Shown here: in pieces, positions 1-22,000 of the stretch
Layout: each line of letters opens with the position of its first letter
Position numbering within the stretch: position 1 is the stretch's first letter
Source of the DNA: Trogon surrucura
Lineage: Eukaryota; Chordata; Aves; Trogoniformes; Trogonidae
Assembly: GCA_020746105.1 (NCBI GenBank)
Contig: CM036628.1
Span: 7,140,001-7,204,000 of the forward strand
DNA length: 64,000 nt
Direction of reading: 5' to 3'
Program-made: the position numbers and the translations under genes
Notes under the pieces: generated by a model
Database searches by the model: none
Told to the model about the DNA's origin: nothing
What the model saw: only the letters and a program-made list of their open reading frames with translations

Positions 1-747
1 TCTTTGCAACTGATACAGAAGCAAAGAAATGAGCGGTTTTATTCCTTGAAAGTGATCATCTAGTACATTATGAGTAATAGCTGTTTTGTGTGATTATTTA
101 AACTTCATAATCTGTCTGGAAAGCAAATCGATCTCTTCTGTATTTGGAATCATGCATTTATTTAATCCTTGGTGGGAAAAGTGGGTATACATGAAGGAAA
201 AAAAAATTGGTGTTGTAATGTCAGTTGTTCAGGGAAAAGCTGTTTCTGCCATGAGTCTCAGGAGTAGTGAGGAAGGTACAAATGTTTCTTTATTCTCAAA
301 GCAGCCTGAGCTGGGACTGATGTAACACTGGCCTGCTGGCCTTTACCTGGCCAGGTCAGTCCTGTTCAAAGGTCTCCAGGCCTAACCATATGAACAAGCT
401 CTTTTAGTGTTAATCTAGAGTAATGAATTTTCCCTTTTAGAGTTACTCCCTTAAGGTTTTTAAAGGAACTGAGTTAGATGGAGCAACTTGAATGTCTTTC
501 TGCCCATGTGCTGTACTTGATACACTTTGTCCTCTCGGACAAAGGAAAGCCCCGAAGTATTCTTCTCCAGAATTTGCCCCTCCAAAGCTTGTATCTGAGA
601 GTGATGTTTTAAGCAAGCAACTGAAATTATATCTTGCCTGGCTATAAAATAGAGTATTCATAAAATTCAGTTCCTTCTTGCTCTGTTGAAAAGCAGCTAC
701 AGCAGCGTATGTATCACTACAGTTAATTATAGATTTCTTGTTTGTAG
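1..747 (+). other. MTM1: MTM1 intron, 3' part
   Basis: I found no exon of the preceding MTM1 segment here and no recognisable repeat. The region is ordinary AT-rich sequence ending in the acceptor at 741-747. Confidence 0.6.
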
Positions 748-9591
<8,844 letters not shown>

Positions 9592-9954
9592 AGAAAATGT
9601 TGGCTTCGTTCTATACTGTAATAGCAAGTGGTGCTTAACATAGAGCTAGAGCATAAAGAGGAATATTTTAATGCCTTACATTAGACTGTCCTAACACAAA
9701 TTATTTTAGACTGTCTTCATCTGAGGAGGACTTCGAAACAAACCAACCCGACTCTTCAGTTACGTGCCTTGCAGAAGCTGTGGACTGGGAACATTATTAA
9801 TCAACTTCTAGTTATGGAGGGCTTAAAGAGGTATTTTGAAAGTCTGGTACAATTGAGATTAAATTGATTTATTGTTTTTGTAAGAATACTTTAATTTATT
9901 ATATTGTAGATCATGTTCCTGTAAGGAAATTCATGCTTTGTCTTACATGTTGTG

Positions 9955-9960
9955 AATAAA
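9955..9960 (+). terminator. MTM1: Proximal MTM1 poly(A) signal AATAAA
   Basis: Canonical hexamer about 365 nt after the stop codon. It is the first of several, so it is a candidate short 3' UTR end. Confidence 0.5.
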
Positions 9961-11156
9961 TACATTGATGGCAGTAGGAGAATTCACATTGTGTAAATTA
10001 GGGATGTAGGTATTCCTAACAGGAATACATTTGTGGAGTTTGTGAGATAAAAATAAATTCTATTGTAAGGTTTCAGAGAGAAGTCTTGAAGTTTTCTGGT
10101 TACCTGAGAATCTTTTATTTTTAAATAAAAATATGGAAGAGATTTCACTGATATGTTTCTAATGAAAAAGTTCAAATAGCTCAAATATCAGTAGATATCA
10201 AAATACAAGAAAAGTAATTGTAAATTGATTTTATTTTTTTATTAAACCAAATGACAATTATACTGGATTTTGAGAAGTGCTGTTTTGGCTTAACTGTTCA
10301 GCACTAAAGTATATTACAAATTATCACTGTTGGCAGTATTGGTTCTTCGGTTGAATACAAAATAAAATGATTCTAAAAAGGGTTTATATAATTAAAAACA
10401 GACCCACAGAGGCATTGCTTAAATATCCAGTGATAGCCATAGTATTAAAGCTTATGCTTGTCCTATAAAAGTAAATGTGCCTGATTAAAGGAGCTTTTAT
10501 ACCAAAGTAGGCAAAAATTTCCAGTTTTAAATACTGTTGATAACTTGTACGTTTAGAGCTTACTCGTTAATTTAACTTTTGCTCAACAAATTTATTCTTA
10601 AGTATTTAAGGGACTTCAGTATTCCAGATTTACATGTAGTGTGTGCACTTATATTGAACCTTCCAGTGAAGTCTAGTTCCAAGCCTGAATTTCAGAGGCT
10701 TCTTCTAAACTTTTAATTTGTTCCTTTAATGTATTTTTTTTAATGTTGCAAGCATTTGTTACGACAGCACAAACCTTGCTACTTGATATTTAATTAAAAT
10801 TGTGCATATTCTCAGATGTTTAATGATATTCAGGCAATCCAGAAAATATTGCAATTCAGAATCTGTAGAGGACTCTTATCTAATATTGTTATTTTAAAGG
10901 AGATATTTTGATGCTTGGGGCTTCTGTCACTGTAAATTATTGTACATGTGGTGAGTTTGGATCTGCAAGACATAATAGGATTATATATAAATTAAGTTTT
11001 GTGTAAGTATATATAAAATAGTTTATTAGAAATTCCGCAAGTTTATACAGTGTAAATATTTTGCATATGAAAATGAAATTTTAAGCTATAGTTCCATAAA
11101 ATAAGTCAAAGTTTGGAGGACATCTGAGTATTTTTAGAACAGTATTTTTTCAAAGG

Positions 11157-11162
11157 AATAAA
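11157..11162 (+). terminator. MTM1: Distal MTM1 poly(A) signal AATAAA
   Basis: Canonical hexamer inside ggaataaaagtc, at the end of the very AT-rich block. Candidate for the long 3' UTR. Confidence 0.4.
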
Positions 11163-11180
11163 AGTCTACCGCCTCTTGAT

Positions 11181-12430
11181 TTAATTCAGTATATACACTG
11201 AATTGCACTATTTTTTTCAGGGAAGCTCAGAGCATACGGCATGTGTGTTCTAAATATACATGATTTGTATGACTTATTTTTGTCCTCTAAATTTCATTCT
11301 CCTGTCAATGTTCTTCAGTTCAATGTGTTTCCAAAATAATTGTCCCAAAATCTTGACTTGTTAAATAAGATGCATTACAACAGATAAATGAAGAAGGATA
11401 CTTTGTTCATGATGTACTTTGTTCATGATGTACTTTACATTTTGAAAGCTATGCATACTCTGGTATATTTGCCTTCTACTTACTCTCGGTTGATGGAAAA
11501 AAAAGCGCTATTTTTATTAGAATATTTAAAGTTTCTGCATTGGAGTGGAACGTATTAGTGACATGTCTGAGCAGTGTGGAGAAATTCAGAAAATCTAATA
11601 GTTTTCACTGTGTAAACACTACATGGTAACCTACTGCATTCGAGAAAGTGTAACATAATGGAAATGATCTTTTTGCACTTACTTCATTACGTATATAACC
11701 GTACTTCACATTACTGCTTCAGTCGAATTTCAGTCTTTGAAGCTCTGTGCAGCCTTGGATTTTGTTCAAGTCAGATCAGATACTTGCTTTAGTTCTATTT
11801 TTTTCATGGCACTATTAGGCAAACGTAGAGGTGGTTTTAATGCAGTACTTTCTGGGAAATCCTACTATATGAAGTTACTGAATGTAGGCATACAGACTGA
11901 CCAATGGTAACAGGAAACTTTGCTCCTTCCCACTGAAACGCGTGACCCAGCGGCTGAGCCCTTCCTTATGGTCCCAGCCCCGAGCAAACCCGGGGAAGCT
12001 GCTGAGGCGGCGAGTGAGGGAGTTCCAGGTGTGCGGTGCCTTTTCCAGCTGGGCTGGGGTGTGTGAGCAGCAACAGCTGTAAATGCCCGGGATGCAATAG
12101 GGAACATCTGCCTTGCAGTGAACGCTGTTTTCGTTCTTCCTTTGTGTGTCCCTCCGCGGCCCTGAGCAGATAACCTAGTTTTTTGTGCTGGGCTTCAGTT
12201 GCTGGTTGAGAAAGTTTGTGGAATGCAAAAATTCTGTACTTGCTTACGCCTTACCCACCCCGGCATCATTGTTACGGCTGTACCCTAGGAATGGTTTGTG
12301 TACTACCTCCTTTTCAGCTCTGCCTTCAGTTTGGGTTTGGATTTTTTTGTGTGTCTCGCATTTCTGTGTCCTGCTTGGGAAAACTGATTTTCGTAACTGA
12401 CTGGGACTCTCCTCCTGTGCTCCTTGCTGC
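11181..12430. other. Intergenic interval MTM1-MTMR1
   Basis: About 1.2 kb between the likely MTM1 3' end and the MTMR1 CpG island. Only the 16-bp tandem duplication stands out. The open frames here show no homology I recognise. Confidence 0.5.
11399..11436 (+). repeat. 16-bp tandem duplication
   Basis: The unit tactttgttcatgatg occurs twice in perfect tandem (11399-11414, 11415-11430), followed by a partial third unit, tacttt. This is a simple local duplication downstream of MTM1. Confidence 0.9.
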
Positions 12431-12955
12431 TCCTCAAATGAGCAGCGGTTGCCCTCCGGGGATGCTGGGGCCTGCCCTGGAGCTGGGAGCTGGTACCGAG
12501 GAGCTCTGGGGCGGAGGTGGGAGGGGAAGAGCGCTCGACAGCCGCCGGCCGCGTACGTGTGCGAAGGGAAAGCGAAATAAAAATGTCAGTTTTCAACCCT
12601 TTGCCTCTGCCCGACGTTTTAACGGCACCTCGAAAGCGTTCGCCTGTCTCCCACTCTGCTGCTCCCGCCCCGTCTCTCCAGGCAGGGCGGCAGCGGGGGC
12701 TGCAGGCCCGGGCCGGGCCGGGCCCGCGGCGGCCGGTGCGTCCAGGCCCGGCCTTCCCCCGCCGCGCGGGGCCGCTGCCCGCCCTGGCGGCGGCGCGGAG
12801 GCCTGTGGGTAAGCCCCGCCGCCAGGTGACAGCTCGCCGCCGCCGCCGCCGCCGGGGCCCCAGCGGGCCGGGCTGAGGCGGCAGAGCCGGGCCGGGGGGC
12901 TGAGCCGGGGGGAGCGGCGGAGGGGCGGGCGCCCGCCATCCCCGCGGCCGGAAAC

Positions 12956-13083
12956 ATGGAGCGGGCGGCGGCGGCCGGGCCGGCGATGGAGGGCGGCGGC
13001 GTGAGCCGGCGAGCCGGGCGGGCGGGGGGCGCCGCGGCGGCGGGGGCAGGGTCGCGGCAGGCCAGCACGGAGACGCTGGACAG
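12956..13083 (+). CDS. MTMR1: MTMR1 exon 1 (coding part)
   Basis: 42 codons plus 2 nt, donor gtgagc at 13084. Encodes an Ala/Gly/Arg-rich leader ending [11 protein letters not shown], which resembles the end of the human first exon (GSRQPSVETLD). The start is chosen by its strong Kozak context (aaacATGg) and by that agreement. The leader is low complexity and probably disordered. Confidence 0.9.
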
Positions 13084-16000
13084 GTGAGCGGAGCCGGCGG
13101 CGAAGGGCTCGGGGCGGCGGGGGAGGGGGCTCCGCTTCCCGCGCTCGGTGACGGGGAGGAGTGTGTGTGGCGGGGGGGGGGGGGGGGGGGTCCGCGGCCT
13201 TCCCTTCTCCGCGGGGCCGGGCGGCGGCGGCGGGAGCCCCTCGGCCCGCTGTGGGCGGCCTCCCCGGCCCGGCGCGGAGACGGAAGAGGGGCGGCGGCGG
13301 CGGGAGCCGGGCAGCGCTGGCGCTGGAGCCCGGGCAGGGCTCGGGGCGGCCGCGCGGGCTCGGGGCAGATTCCCCTGGGCCGGGGGCAGCGGCCCTCGGC
13401 AAAGTTTCCTGCTGCGGTTGCGTCTGCTTCGTCTTTAACGTCGTCGTTTTCGCGGAGGCTGAGGCTGCGGCAGGATTTCTGCCGGGGCTTTGGGGGTTTT
13501 GTGGGGGTAGTGCGTAGCTTCTGCTCCTCTCAAACTCAGGTGAGACCCTTCTCAGATTTTTAAGTCGTTCTGGATTTATTTGTTTTTCCTCCGTGCGAGC
13601 TGTATTTCACCTGCCGGGGTTCCCTGGCTGCTGGCCGCCCGGGCGGGTGTTGTACCTGCAGTTGGGGTCTCGGCGGGCGATGCTCGGGACGCCGGAGCTG
13701 GCGCCAGGTGTTGCCGCATCCAGCTCAGCAGTCGCTGGCAGAGTAATTCCTCCTTTGGAAGTTTCTGGCTGGAGGCAGGACTTCAGAGCTGACTTAAAAA
13801 ATCCTTCAGCGAGGAGTAGGAGCTAGTTTCACCCACATGAAAAATAAAGCCAAGACTGTGTTTAAAAACCAGGTTCCGGCCTCCGTGTTCTCTCTCTGTT
13901 AGGAGAAACGTGAAGTTCTGCATCATTCCAGTGAAGGTGGATATGATGTCTGTTTGTCGTGTAATTTGTTTGTTTGCTAATACATTTGTACCAGGCTATG
14001 CTAATGTGCGTGGCCTCAGATGAGACGGATGAACGGAATGCCCAGGTGCGTGTCCCACTTGACAGTCACATCGGTGTGACCTGGGTCCTGCGATACATCC
14101 CGAGACGCTCCTTGTAGGAGATGGACCTGCATTCCCATTCCTTTGCCTGCTGCTGTTAACTTTGTTGATGTAATGATTCCCAGTGAAGATAAGCCATAGA
14201 AAAAATAAATATTTTTCTTAATTAACGAGTAAATGCTTATTTGGAAAGAGACTTAGGCAAATCCTAAAGAGCTGCGCTAGAAATTAAGAGATGTGAGAAG
14301 AGGAGAAATAAATGAGATCAGAAAAGGATTACTGCGGGGTTTAGCTCATTACTCTTCTGCAGAACGTAAGTGAAAAATTTCTTTAAGTGAATCTGGACAC
14401 AAGCTCAGCACTAAACAGAGTTATGTTTGTTCGAGCAGGGATATCAGAGATGTGTTTTGGTTGCAAAACAACATTTTGTGATCTAGTACAGTGTAGAATT
14501 TTGTAGGTGGGGAGAAAGCTACTAAAGTGTCAGAAGAGTTCTGAAAGAGCTTTCATTTCAGGACTGAAGTTGTTGCCTGCGTCTTCACCTCCCTAGCAGA
14601 ATTAATGTAAGAAAAGGCCTCTAGATATGTAGTTATTGATCATCTTGTGCCGTTATCCCTCCCTCTTTATGTCCAAGTTGTGGTGCTCCTGTTAGGTGCT
14701 GGGTTCTTCGCTTCGACGTCACGGGATACTCACAGAACCCCAAGGTAGCCTGTGAGTGAATTCTGAAGATTAATTAAAATTTTCTTTCTGTACTTGACTT
14801 GTGAATAAACATGAAATCTGTAGAAGAACCCCAGCGGAACTGTTTGAAGAAATGACAGGTATCTAAGGGGTCAGCTGAGGCTGCTGTGGCACTCTGGGAA
14901 CTGTTCCCTCTGGCATCCCTGGTGTTTCGTCAGATACCGGCGTGTTGTGAAGTAGCCCTACTGCACCTCAGTGTGGCTGGTGACAAACTGCGTAATTGTT
15001 TCTCACTCAATACCGTGTTATTTGTAAGCAGCACTAGTTCAGGTGACTGTTCTCAAAACACATCTTCTGTGATTTAATGTGGTTCTTCTGTTCAGATTCT
15101 TGGTCTTTAGGGTTCTTACAAACGCCCTGCACTGCAGAATTCCTTCCTGGGGCATGGGAAGGCCTGTCCCAATTCAGAGAGTTATTTTTTTTATGAATAG
15201 GAAAAAAAATGTGGCTAACTGGAAGTTACCGTTTAGAAATAGACATTTTCTGCGTTTAATGACACGAGTGTATGACAATAGAATATAACACTAGTGTAGT
15301 TTAATTTTTTTTAATACTAGCATAGAGTAATTTAATTTTGAGGGTTTACTGAATAATTGGGGAATAATAATAAGGAAAGTGTAAGGAGTTTCCTGTAAGT
15401 TGACCTAATTAATTCCACGGATGGCTTTAAGAAAAACATGGGTAAATGATGAAAAAAATTATATTAGATAAGGAAACCAGCAGTTTTATAAGTTCCTGGG
15501 ACCCTAATCTCACTTTTAACCTACTAACAGCCCTGTATCTCTGAAAATACTAGTAAAATTCCTTTCCCTAACTTCATCGAAATAGCTGCATTCTGTGCCC
15601 AACACAAGCTAATTTTTATGATGTTAGTGATCATTTGTGGTCTTGTTTTCTGGGTGTGCTCTTTTGCTGTGCTGTTCTCCAGATATATTTTGAATTACTG
15701 CTAAATAATTTGCTGTATTCTGTTTTTGTAGCCCGACTGGATCCCATGTGGAATGGTGTAAACAGCTGATAGCTGCAACCATTTCTAGTCAGATTTCGGG
15801 GTCTGTCCCGTCAGAAGGTGTGTCCAGAGACTACAGGGTAAGTGACTGATTTGTTCAAGATAAAAGAGTGAATAATCAGGAAAATCCTTGCTGCCTTGAT
15901 TAGCAGGTGGTAAGTACTTGAGTGGTCACTGAATGTTTCAGAATTAGAAGCATCTCATCAGGAATAGGAGTCTTTTGAATCTGCTTTGTGTTTTTCTCCG

Positions 16001-19000
16001 TTTTAGAATAGTGGCACTAAGGTCTACAGAGTAAAAACTAGACGTGAAAGAAAAATTAAAAGTCAGTGTTTAGAGTGAAATGCCAAAAGTGAGTTGTCTT
16101 TTAATTACTACATTAAAAAAAATTGGTAGAGTAATAGTTACAGGTTGAAATTGTTTCTGGTGTGTGTCATTCAGAGTACAGGATTGAGCTCTCCAGATTT
16201 CACAAAATACAAATGCTTATGTCTCTCTTACTGTGCAAACAACGTAGACAACTATCATTTTTCACAGGGTTTCACCAGGGGCAGAGAATTTAGCATCAAA
16301 CAAACAGACAAACAAATTACAATTTTCATTCTCTTCCAGCAATGTTTTTGTCTCTAAGGTAACACTGCACAGTGTGGTTTACCTGGTAGGTTCCATTATG
16401 CCTTTTTAGCCCTGTTCTTTCGTGCACGTTTGCTGTTTCCTATGTGCAGCCACCCAGCTGAACTGACAAGAGCGGAAGGAACATCGGCAGCTTTTCTTCT
16501 CTTACAAATGGACAAAAGTCATCTGTTTCAAATCTCATTAAGAAACCCAGGCTACTGCTATCTAGATCCTTTTTTTCTTCCTAGATTTGAAACAGTTTCA
16601 TGGTCTTTATGCAAAATGGCCAGATGAAGATTTTATCTTTTTTTGGTTTTAGCTAGATTTTAAATTATTTTCTAATATTCTCTGTGATGAAGAACTTTGT
16701 CCAGAACTCTGTGACAGCAGCTGAGATTCATCCCAGGCCTGAAGATGAATCCACAAAATATTTTTGACCGTAGGCTACTTAAAAATTCACCTCACAGAGT
16801 TTCACACTATTGGCACAGTCAGCAACTTATACTCATAAAAAAGTGTAGCTCTTCTACACTGTGGCAGCTGAATTGTAAATGCTTACTTGAGGTCAAGGCT
16901 AAAACCTTTGATAAAACATTGTGGGGAAACCTTGCATCACACCTGTCGATGTAGTGTTTGCCCTGTAGATCAAGGACTTCATTTTAGTAAAATCCAAGTT
17001 CGTAAGCTTGGTGTTCCATTTATCTCTGAGTTTGAGCACATTCCTCTGGAATTAAAGAGCTCTTTTTAATTCTGAATAACCTCCTTCTCCATACGAAACT
17101 TGTCTTGGATATTATTTAAGAGGAATAAGCCTTTTAAGGCCTAATTAAGTTCTGCTTCCTTCTCTGTTTCTTAGAAATGAAAGAAAAAAAATTAAGCCTG
17201 ACGATATTCAGAATTTTCGTGTATAAATTCCATTTGGCATCATTGCACTGCTATGACTTGAAGTCTCACATTCGTGTGTAACGACGGCATGGAATTTTTT
17301 ATCCTAGAATATTTTCAGCTACATTCTGGACCGATATCTTCTGAAGTGGTGTCTGTGCTTTAGGAGAGGGTTTCCCTTGCACTTGGCTTCTGTGAGAGTT
17401 CCCTGGTGCACTTGGTTGCTCAGTCAGTACCACTAACAGGCTGGATTTATTCTTGATTATGGAATTCACATGTAAGAAGATAACGCCCGTTTATAACTGA
17501 ATATTCCTTTGAGACATCTTTCCCTTTTGCCGCCCACCAGTCAGTTTTCTGGGTCTTCGTTACCTTTGCTGCATTTAGAGACCGTGTTACAGTAACTGGG
17601 AACCTTTGGGTAGGGCCACGTGTGTGTGTTTGCTTCTGGAACTGAGCAGACAGTTCTATTGCTTTCTGCTGGGTTTGCCAGAAACTCGCTGCTTTTTCTT
17701 TCTTTTGTCCTTTTTTTAATGATTCAGTCAATATGTTTGCAAAACCAGGTAACTGTATAAATTCTTGTATCTCGCAGTGTTACCTGACTCTGTGTAAGGT
17801 ACCAGAATGTAATTTAGGGAAGGGGGGAATCAAAACAGAGGCAAAGGAACTGCCAATGAAATGGTTGGAACTGGAGAGCACTGAATGAGCTCTGGCTTGC
17901 TAAACCCCCCGGGAGCGTGGTCTCGCTCGGAGTTTGAACCCTGTGTGCCTTCTCTGACATACTCTGCGTGGAGAGTGTTCTTAAGTGACGCGTTCATATA
18001 AATGAAAATTGCTTCGATTACATTTGCTGAGTGTAGACACCTTCAGAAACAAGTTGAGAAGGGTTGCCCTTAGCCTGGTTTTGCCGTTTGAATCTAAAAG
18101 ATGCGGTGGTTATACTCCATGGCAGCTAGTGCGGGCGTATTGTCTTCCACCTAGAAGGATTACCAGGCTCTTTCTTCTCTCTTCACAATAGCACATTGTA
18201 AGGGGATAAAAGGGTGATTAGGAATGAATGTTTCAAAAGAGCTTGGCATTTGTTGCATCACTAAAATGAAGTGGCTAGATTGTTTTTAGACCAAAACAGT
18301 TCTGCGAAGGAGAGCGACTAGGTCTGCGTAGTTTTGTTTTGTTCTTTCAAAATGTGGCTACACTGAAAATGGTTGGAAGTAGAGTTCTTGTGAAAATCTG
18401 ATGAAGTAAGATATAATGTCTTTAACGAATCAACTCTTATGTTTTGTTGGATAACATTTTATATTTTAACAGGTGTACAGGAGGCCTGTTATGCGGGTAA
18501 GATTACCTTGGCTAGCAGTGAACCGGCCTCCTACCTGTTTGTCTTTCGTGCTGTGTGAGATCTTGGTGTGTCAAGCGTTCTTCTTTTACTTCATTAATGG
18601 TTTTTATGAACCAGTCAGACCATTTTGCTATGCGGTGCAACAGCTTCTTTGCCATAGAAATGCTTTATATACATTACAATGTTTTCGTGAGCAATAAAAG
18701 TCAATGTGTAAGAGAGCAGTATTTTAAAATTATGTTATGAATGTGCAATACTAACTTCAGTTTTGTTACATTAATTTTGACAAAGTGGTTGCTTGCAACT
18801 GAGGCTTACGTGCTCGGGACTCCAGAGCGCTGTGTTAGCAGCTCTAACGTGTTATCTATGCTAAAGAATATTAGTGGTAAAAATGCTGTGTCTTTGTCTA
18901 CACTATTTAAATAAAATACCAATTCTTGCTTGCCTTTGTACGTGTTTTACCTCAATTGTTACCACCCTGTCCTAGGAATGAAAGTTAGACTTGAAGTTAG

Positions 19001-22000
19001 ACACTAGTGCAATGACCTGCATCTTTTTAATGATGATTTTGAGACTAGGTCTTGCCCATTGTTCACTGGAGATATAAAAAGGGGACGCCTTGTTTTCTTG
19101 TCTCTCTCTCTGAGTCACATTTATGGAGTGAGAGATGATCTGGGTAGCATTCTGACATTGTTCATGAAATGTGTCTAACACTTTTATTCAAACAAAGACC
19201 TCTTGTTCAGTCTTGAACCAAGAGATGAAGTCTGAACGATTCCTTTTTCTCATCCGTTGTTTACATATTTGAAAATGATGTGTTTAGTCCTATCGTACAG
19301 ATCCACAAGCTGATTTTTGTATTTTTTTTGAGATAGATGACTCTTGAAATAATTGGTTTGGGTTGAGTAACAAAAATTGATTGTTTTCGTTTCGTTTTTC
19401 ATAGTTCTTTGTAAAGACTTTGAATGATCTGCTGTGCTTCTCTCTTTCATTTATTTAAAATCTTTTGGTGCATTTGTTGTTTGTCCTGGTTTTCTTCAAG
19501 AGATCACGATATTTGCTTTGCTTTAAAGTCAGAAATGACATTTTTATGGTCTGAAATTTAAGTTATTTCTATGGAACAAAATTCCACCGATACAGAAATG
19601 TTACGAGTCCCTCTGTAATTTGAAAGGATTTTTCAGTTAATTATAACTTGTTGAATTCTTGTGGAGTTGAAATTATCTAAAGTCCTTCAAAGTTTTTCTC
19701 TTTTGAGGTTCAGTAGAAATACTGAAAAATAAAAATTACCTTTAGGAAAAAATCTTAAATTTGGACTGAGGCTGGTTTTACAGTGAGAAGTTCTTCGCAT
19801 GTGAACTGGCAGTAATAGACTGTCATGAGCACAACTTCTCTCCAGTTACTAAAGAAAGACGACGGAAGAACGCTTTTGGCTCAACATACTAAAACAGTTA
19901 CTTTATATGACCCTATGACATTTGTGCTTCTCTCTGGAGTGCATGGGGACCTTTTGGTTATTAAAGAGATTTAATTAATATTCAGGATTTGCTACCAGTG
20001 TGATGCATTAAAATGTAAATTGTTTGCATATTTTGCTGTGAGGAGTAATTTTAGGTTCTGTAAAGTTACTGACTGGGTTTCCGGCAACGACACACAAGTA
20101 GCTGGAAAATATGTGAAACCATAAAACTGAAAGTTCAATTGGAACACGTTCTATGCAGTAAAGCATTTTTTTAAATTGTGTAGGTAGTTGTATTTGATGT
20201 CAACCTGTTTTTTCCTTGAAAGATTGCATGAATTTTCCCCTAATGCTACCATTGCAAGCTGTACTCAATTTCTTCTATTGATAAGCATGTGGCATAGTTT
20301 TAAATTCATTTTCTTCACTGTAAGGTTGTTTGTCTTAAAAAGACAGTACGTCCTTTTATGTGCTTATCTGCCAGTGCTGACTCTTTTGTGAAAAAGGGAG
20401 TAAATTTTTCGTTTTGTGCTGTGCCAAATAACATTAAAAAGACAGTGCTAATAGCTTAGATTCCTTTCTTTGGAAAGTAGTTTGTGCCAGGAGCGGAAGA
20501 TTTGGAATCTCTAAACTGGAGCTTCAAGTACGTGCTGTCTTTTTAAGGCAAGAAAAAAATTAAGGGAAACAGAAAAAAAGAGAAAATAAGAGAAAAGCTT
20601 CTGTCCTTTCACCTGTTGTCTGCATGTTTTTTCCTGTTACTTCTCTCTTGCCCTACTGCTGCCTCATGCAATGCAGGAGATTCAGGATGGACACAATGGC
20701 TATCATTCTGAAGCAGAACCTGATCAGGTGGCAAGTTTTACTCGTCTTTCATTCATTAACTGTGTAGCCAGGTACTATATATTAGTACTTGTACAGGACG
20801 TACAAATTTTATATTTCTCTGGCAAGAGAATCCATAGAAAGTGTTTAGTGCGTTACTGGTTCCGGGTTAGGTGAGTTTTTCCTGTGACGTTGTGTAGTCG
20901 CGAATGCGATGCTGCCCGTAAGCCCCTTTCTCACCGACCGCATCCGTGGTCGTCTGTTGTGGCCGGGTGCTGAATATAAAATTCTTTTAGTACCCGAGAA
21001 AATGTTAAGCCAGAGATCAATTTAAATTATCTTCTAAAAATATTTTGTCATGAGGGTTTGGCATAGTTTAGAGGCATACAGATCCAACAATTTGTGTGTG
21101 GATCGGAGCTGTAATGCAAGGCAAGAGCTCTTTGTTTATTGTGATGTACCCCGTTATATTTTTTCTCACTTCAGAATGTAAAAAAAAGAGACCTTAATAT
21201 TGCCTCGTGTTGACCTGAGAGAGATCACTTTCTCGCATGGCCCTTAAAAGTCTCACAAACCCTTTTATTCTTAATGAAAGTCTTTAGTGTATGGGAAATC
21301 TGAGCCGCCAACAAAGGACCCAAAGGATCAATCTTGTATCTTTCAGGAATGAAGCCATTTACCTAAATGAAAATTAGTTTATGGAACTAGCCCCTTATTT
21401 TAAAGTTGCTAAGTGTTCTCCTCTGTTTCATTATTACTTCATTCTTAATCTGACCTTCTGGATCCAAAATTCCTATAATGAACCTCTTCCATAACCTGTG
21501 GCACTCTCGGTAGGATATTGATTGAAATAGAGCTTCGTGGGGTGCTTCTGACTTCTTACTATCAAAACCACAAAGTTAAAATGTTAAGTAAATGAAGCTT
21601 CTGCCATATAATTCTCTCAGGTGAAAATACTCAAATAAACAACATTAAGACTACAGAAAAAAAATATGAGCTTTGAAATGTTTTCAAGTAGATAAAAATC
21701 CTGCAAATAATATCTGCACTTAGCAGAAGACTAACAAACTGTTAATTGCAAATTTGAGCTGATCTTACTGTTCATATTTTTGTATACTATGTGTAGCTAG
21801 CACGTGAAACTAATTGTTGCATAAAGGCTTTATTACTAATATGTTACTAACATGTATGTCAGTGTACTACGTTGTGTGTGTTTGTTTTTCACTATGGTAC
21901 TGTTTAATACAGTTGTGCCTTGTGAAAAAAAATAGTTCTTGTATTCGAGTAATCTGGTAGTAAAAGCACTTTGCATCAAAATGCATCGATGTAGTACAGA

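Larger units (their letters stand above)
9592..11180 (+). other. MTM1: MTM1 3' UTR, likely extent, with several polyadenylation signals
   Basis: AT-rich sequence after the stop. AATAAA occurs at 9955-9960, 10052-10057, 10361-10366 and 11157-11162, so nested 3' ends are plausible. The distal end is my inference; which signal is used cannot be decided from sequence. Confidence 0.5.
12430..13480 (+). promoter_or_regulatory. MTMR1: CpG-island promoter of MTMR1
   Basis: A sharp switch from AT-rich sequence to very GC- and CpG-rich sequence that spans the first coding exon. GC-box-type cores occur, for example ggggcgggcgc just upstream of the ATG. An ETS-like ccggaa lies immediately before the start codon. 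No TATA box is evident, as expected for a housekeeping-type promoter. The exact transcription start cannot be placed. Confidence 0.8.

Noticed and set aside
12216-12876. Two overlapping plus-strand open frames upstream of MTMR1 exon 1
   Set aside because: GC-driven low-complexity frames in the promoter region, with no homology.
12593-13402. 269-codon open frame on the minus strand across the MTMR1 CpG island
   Set aside because: Proline/arginine/alanine low complexity caused by high GC; it overlaps MTMR1 exon 1 on the other strand and shows no recognisable domain.
20830-20873. Possible further cassette ending at gtgagt (20874)
   Set aside because: The segment from the nearest usable acceptor is not a multiple of three, has a poor acceptor and shows no recognisable coding homology.
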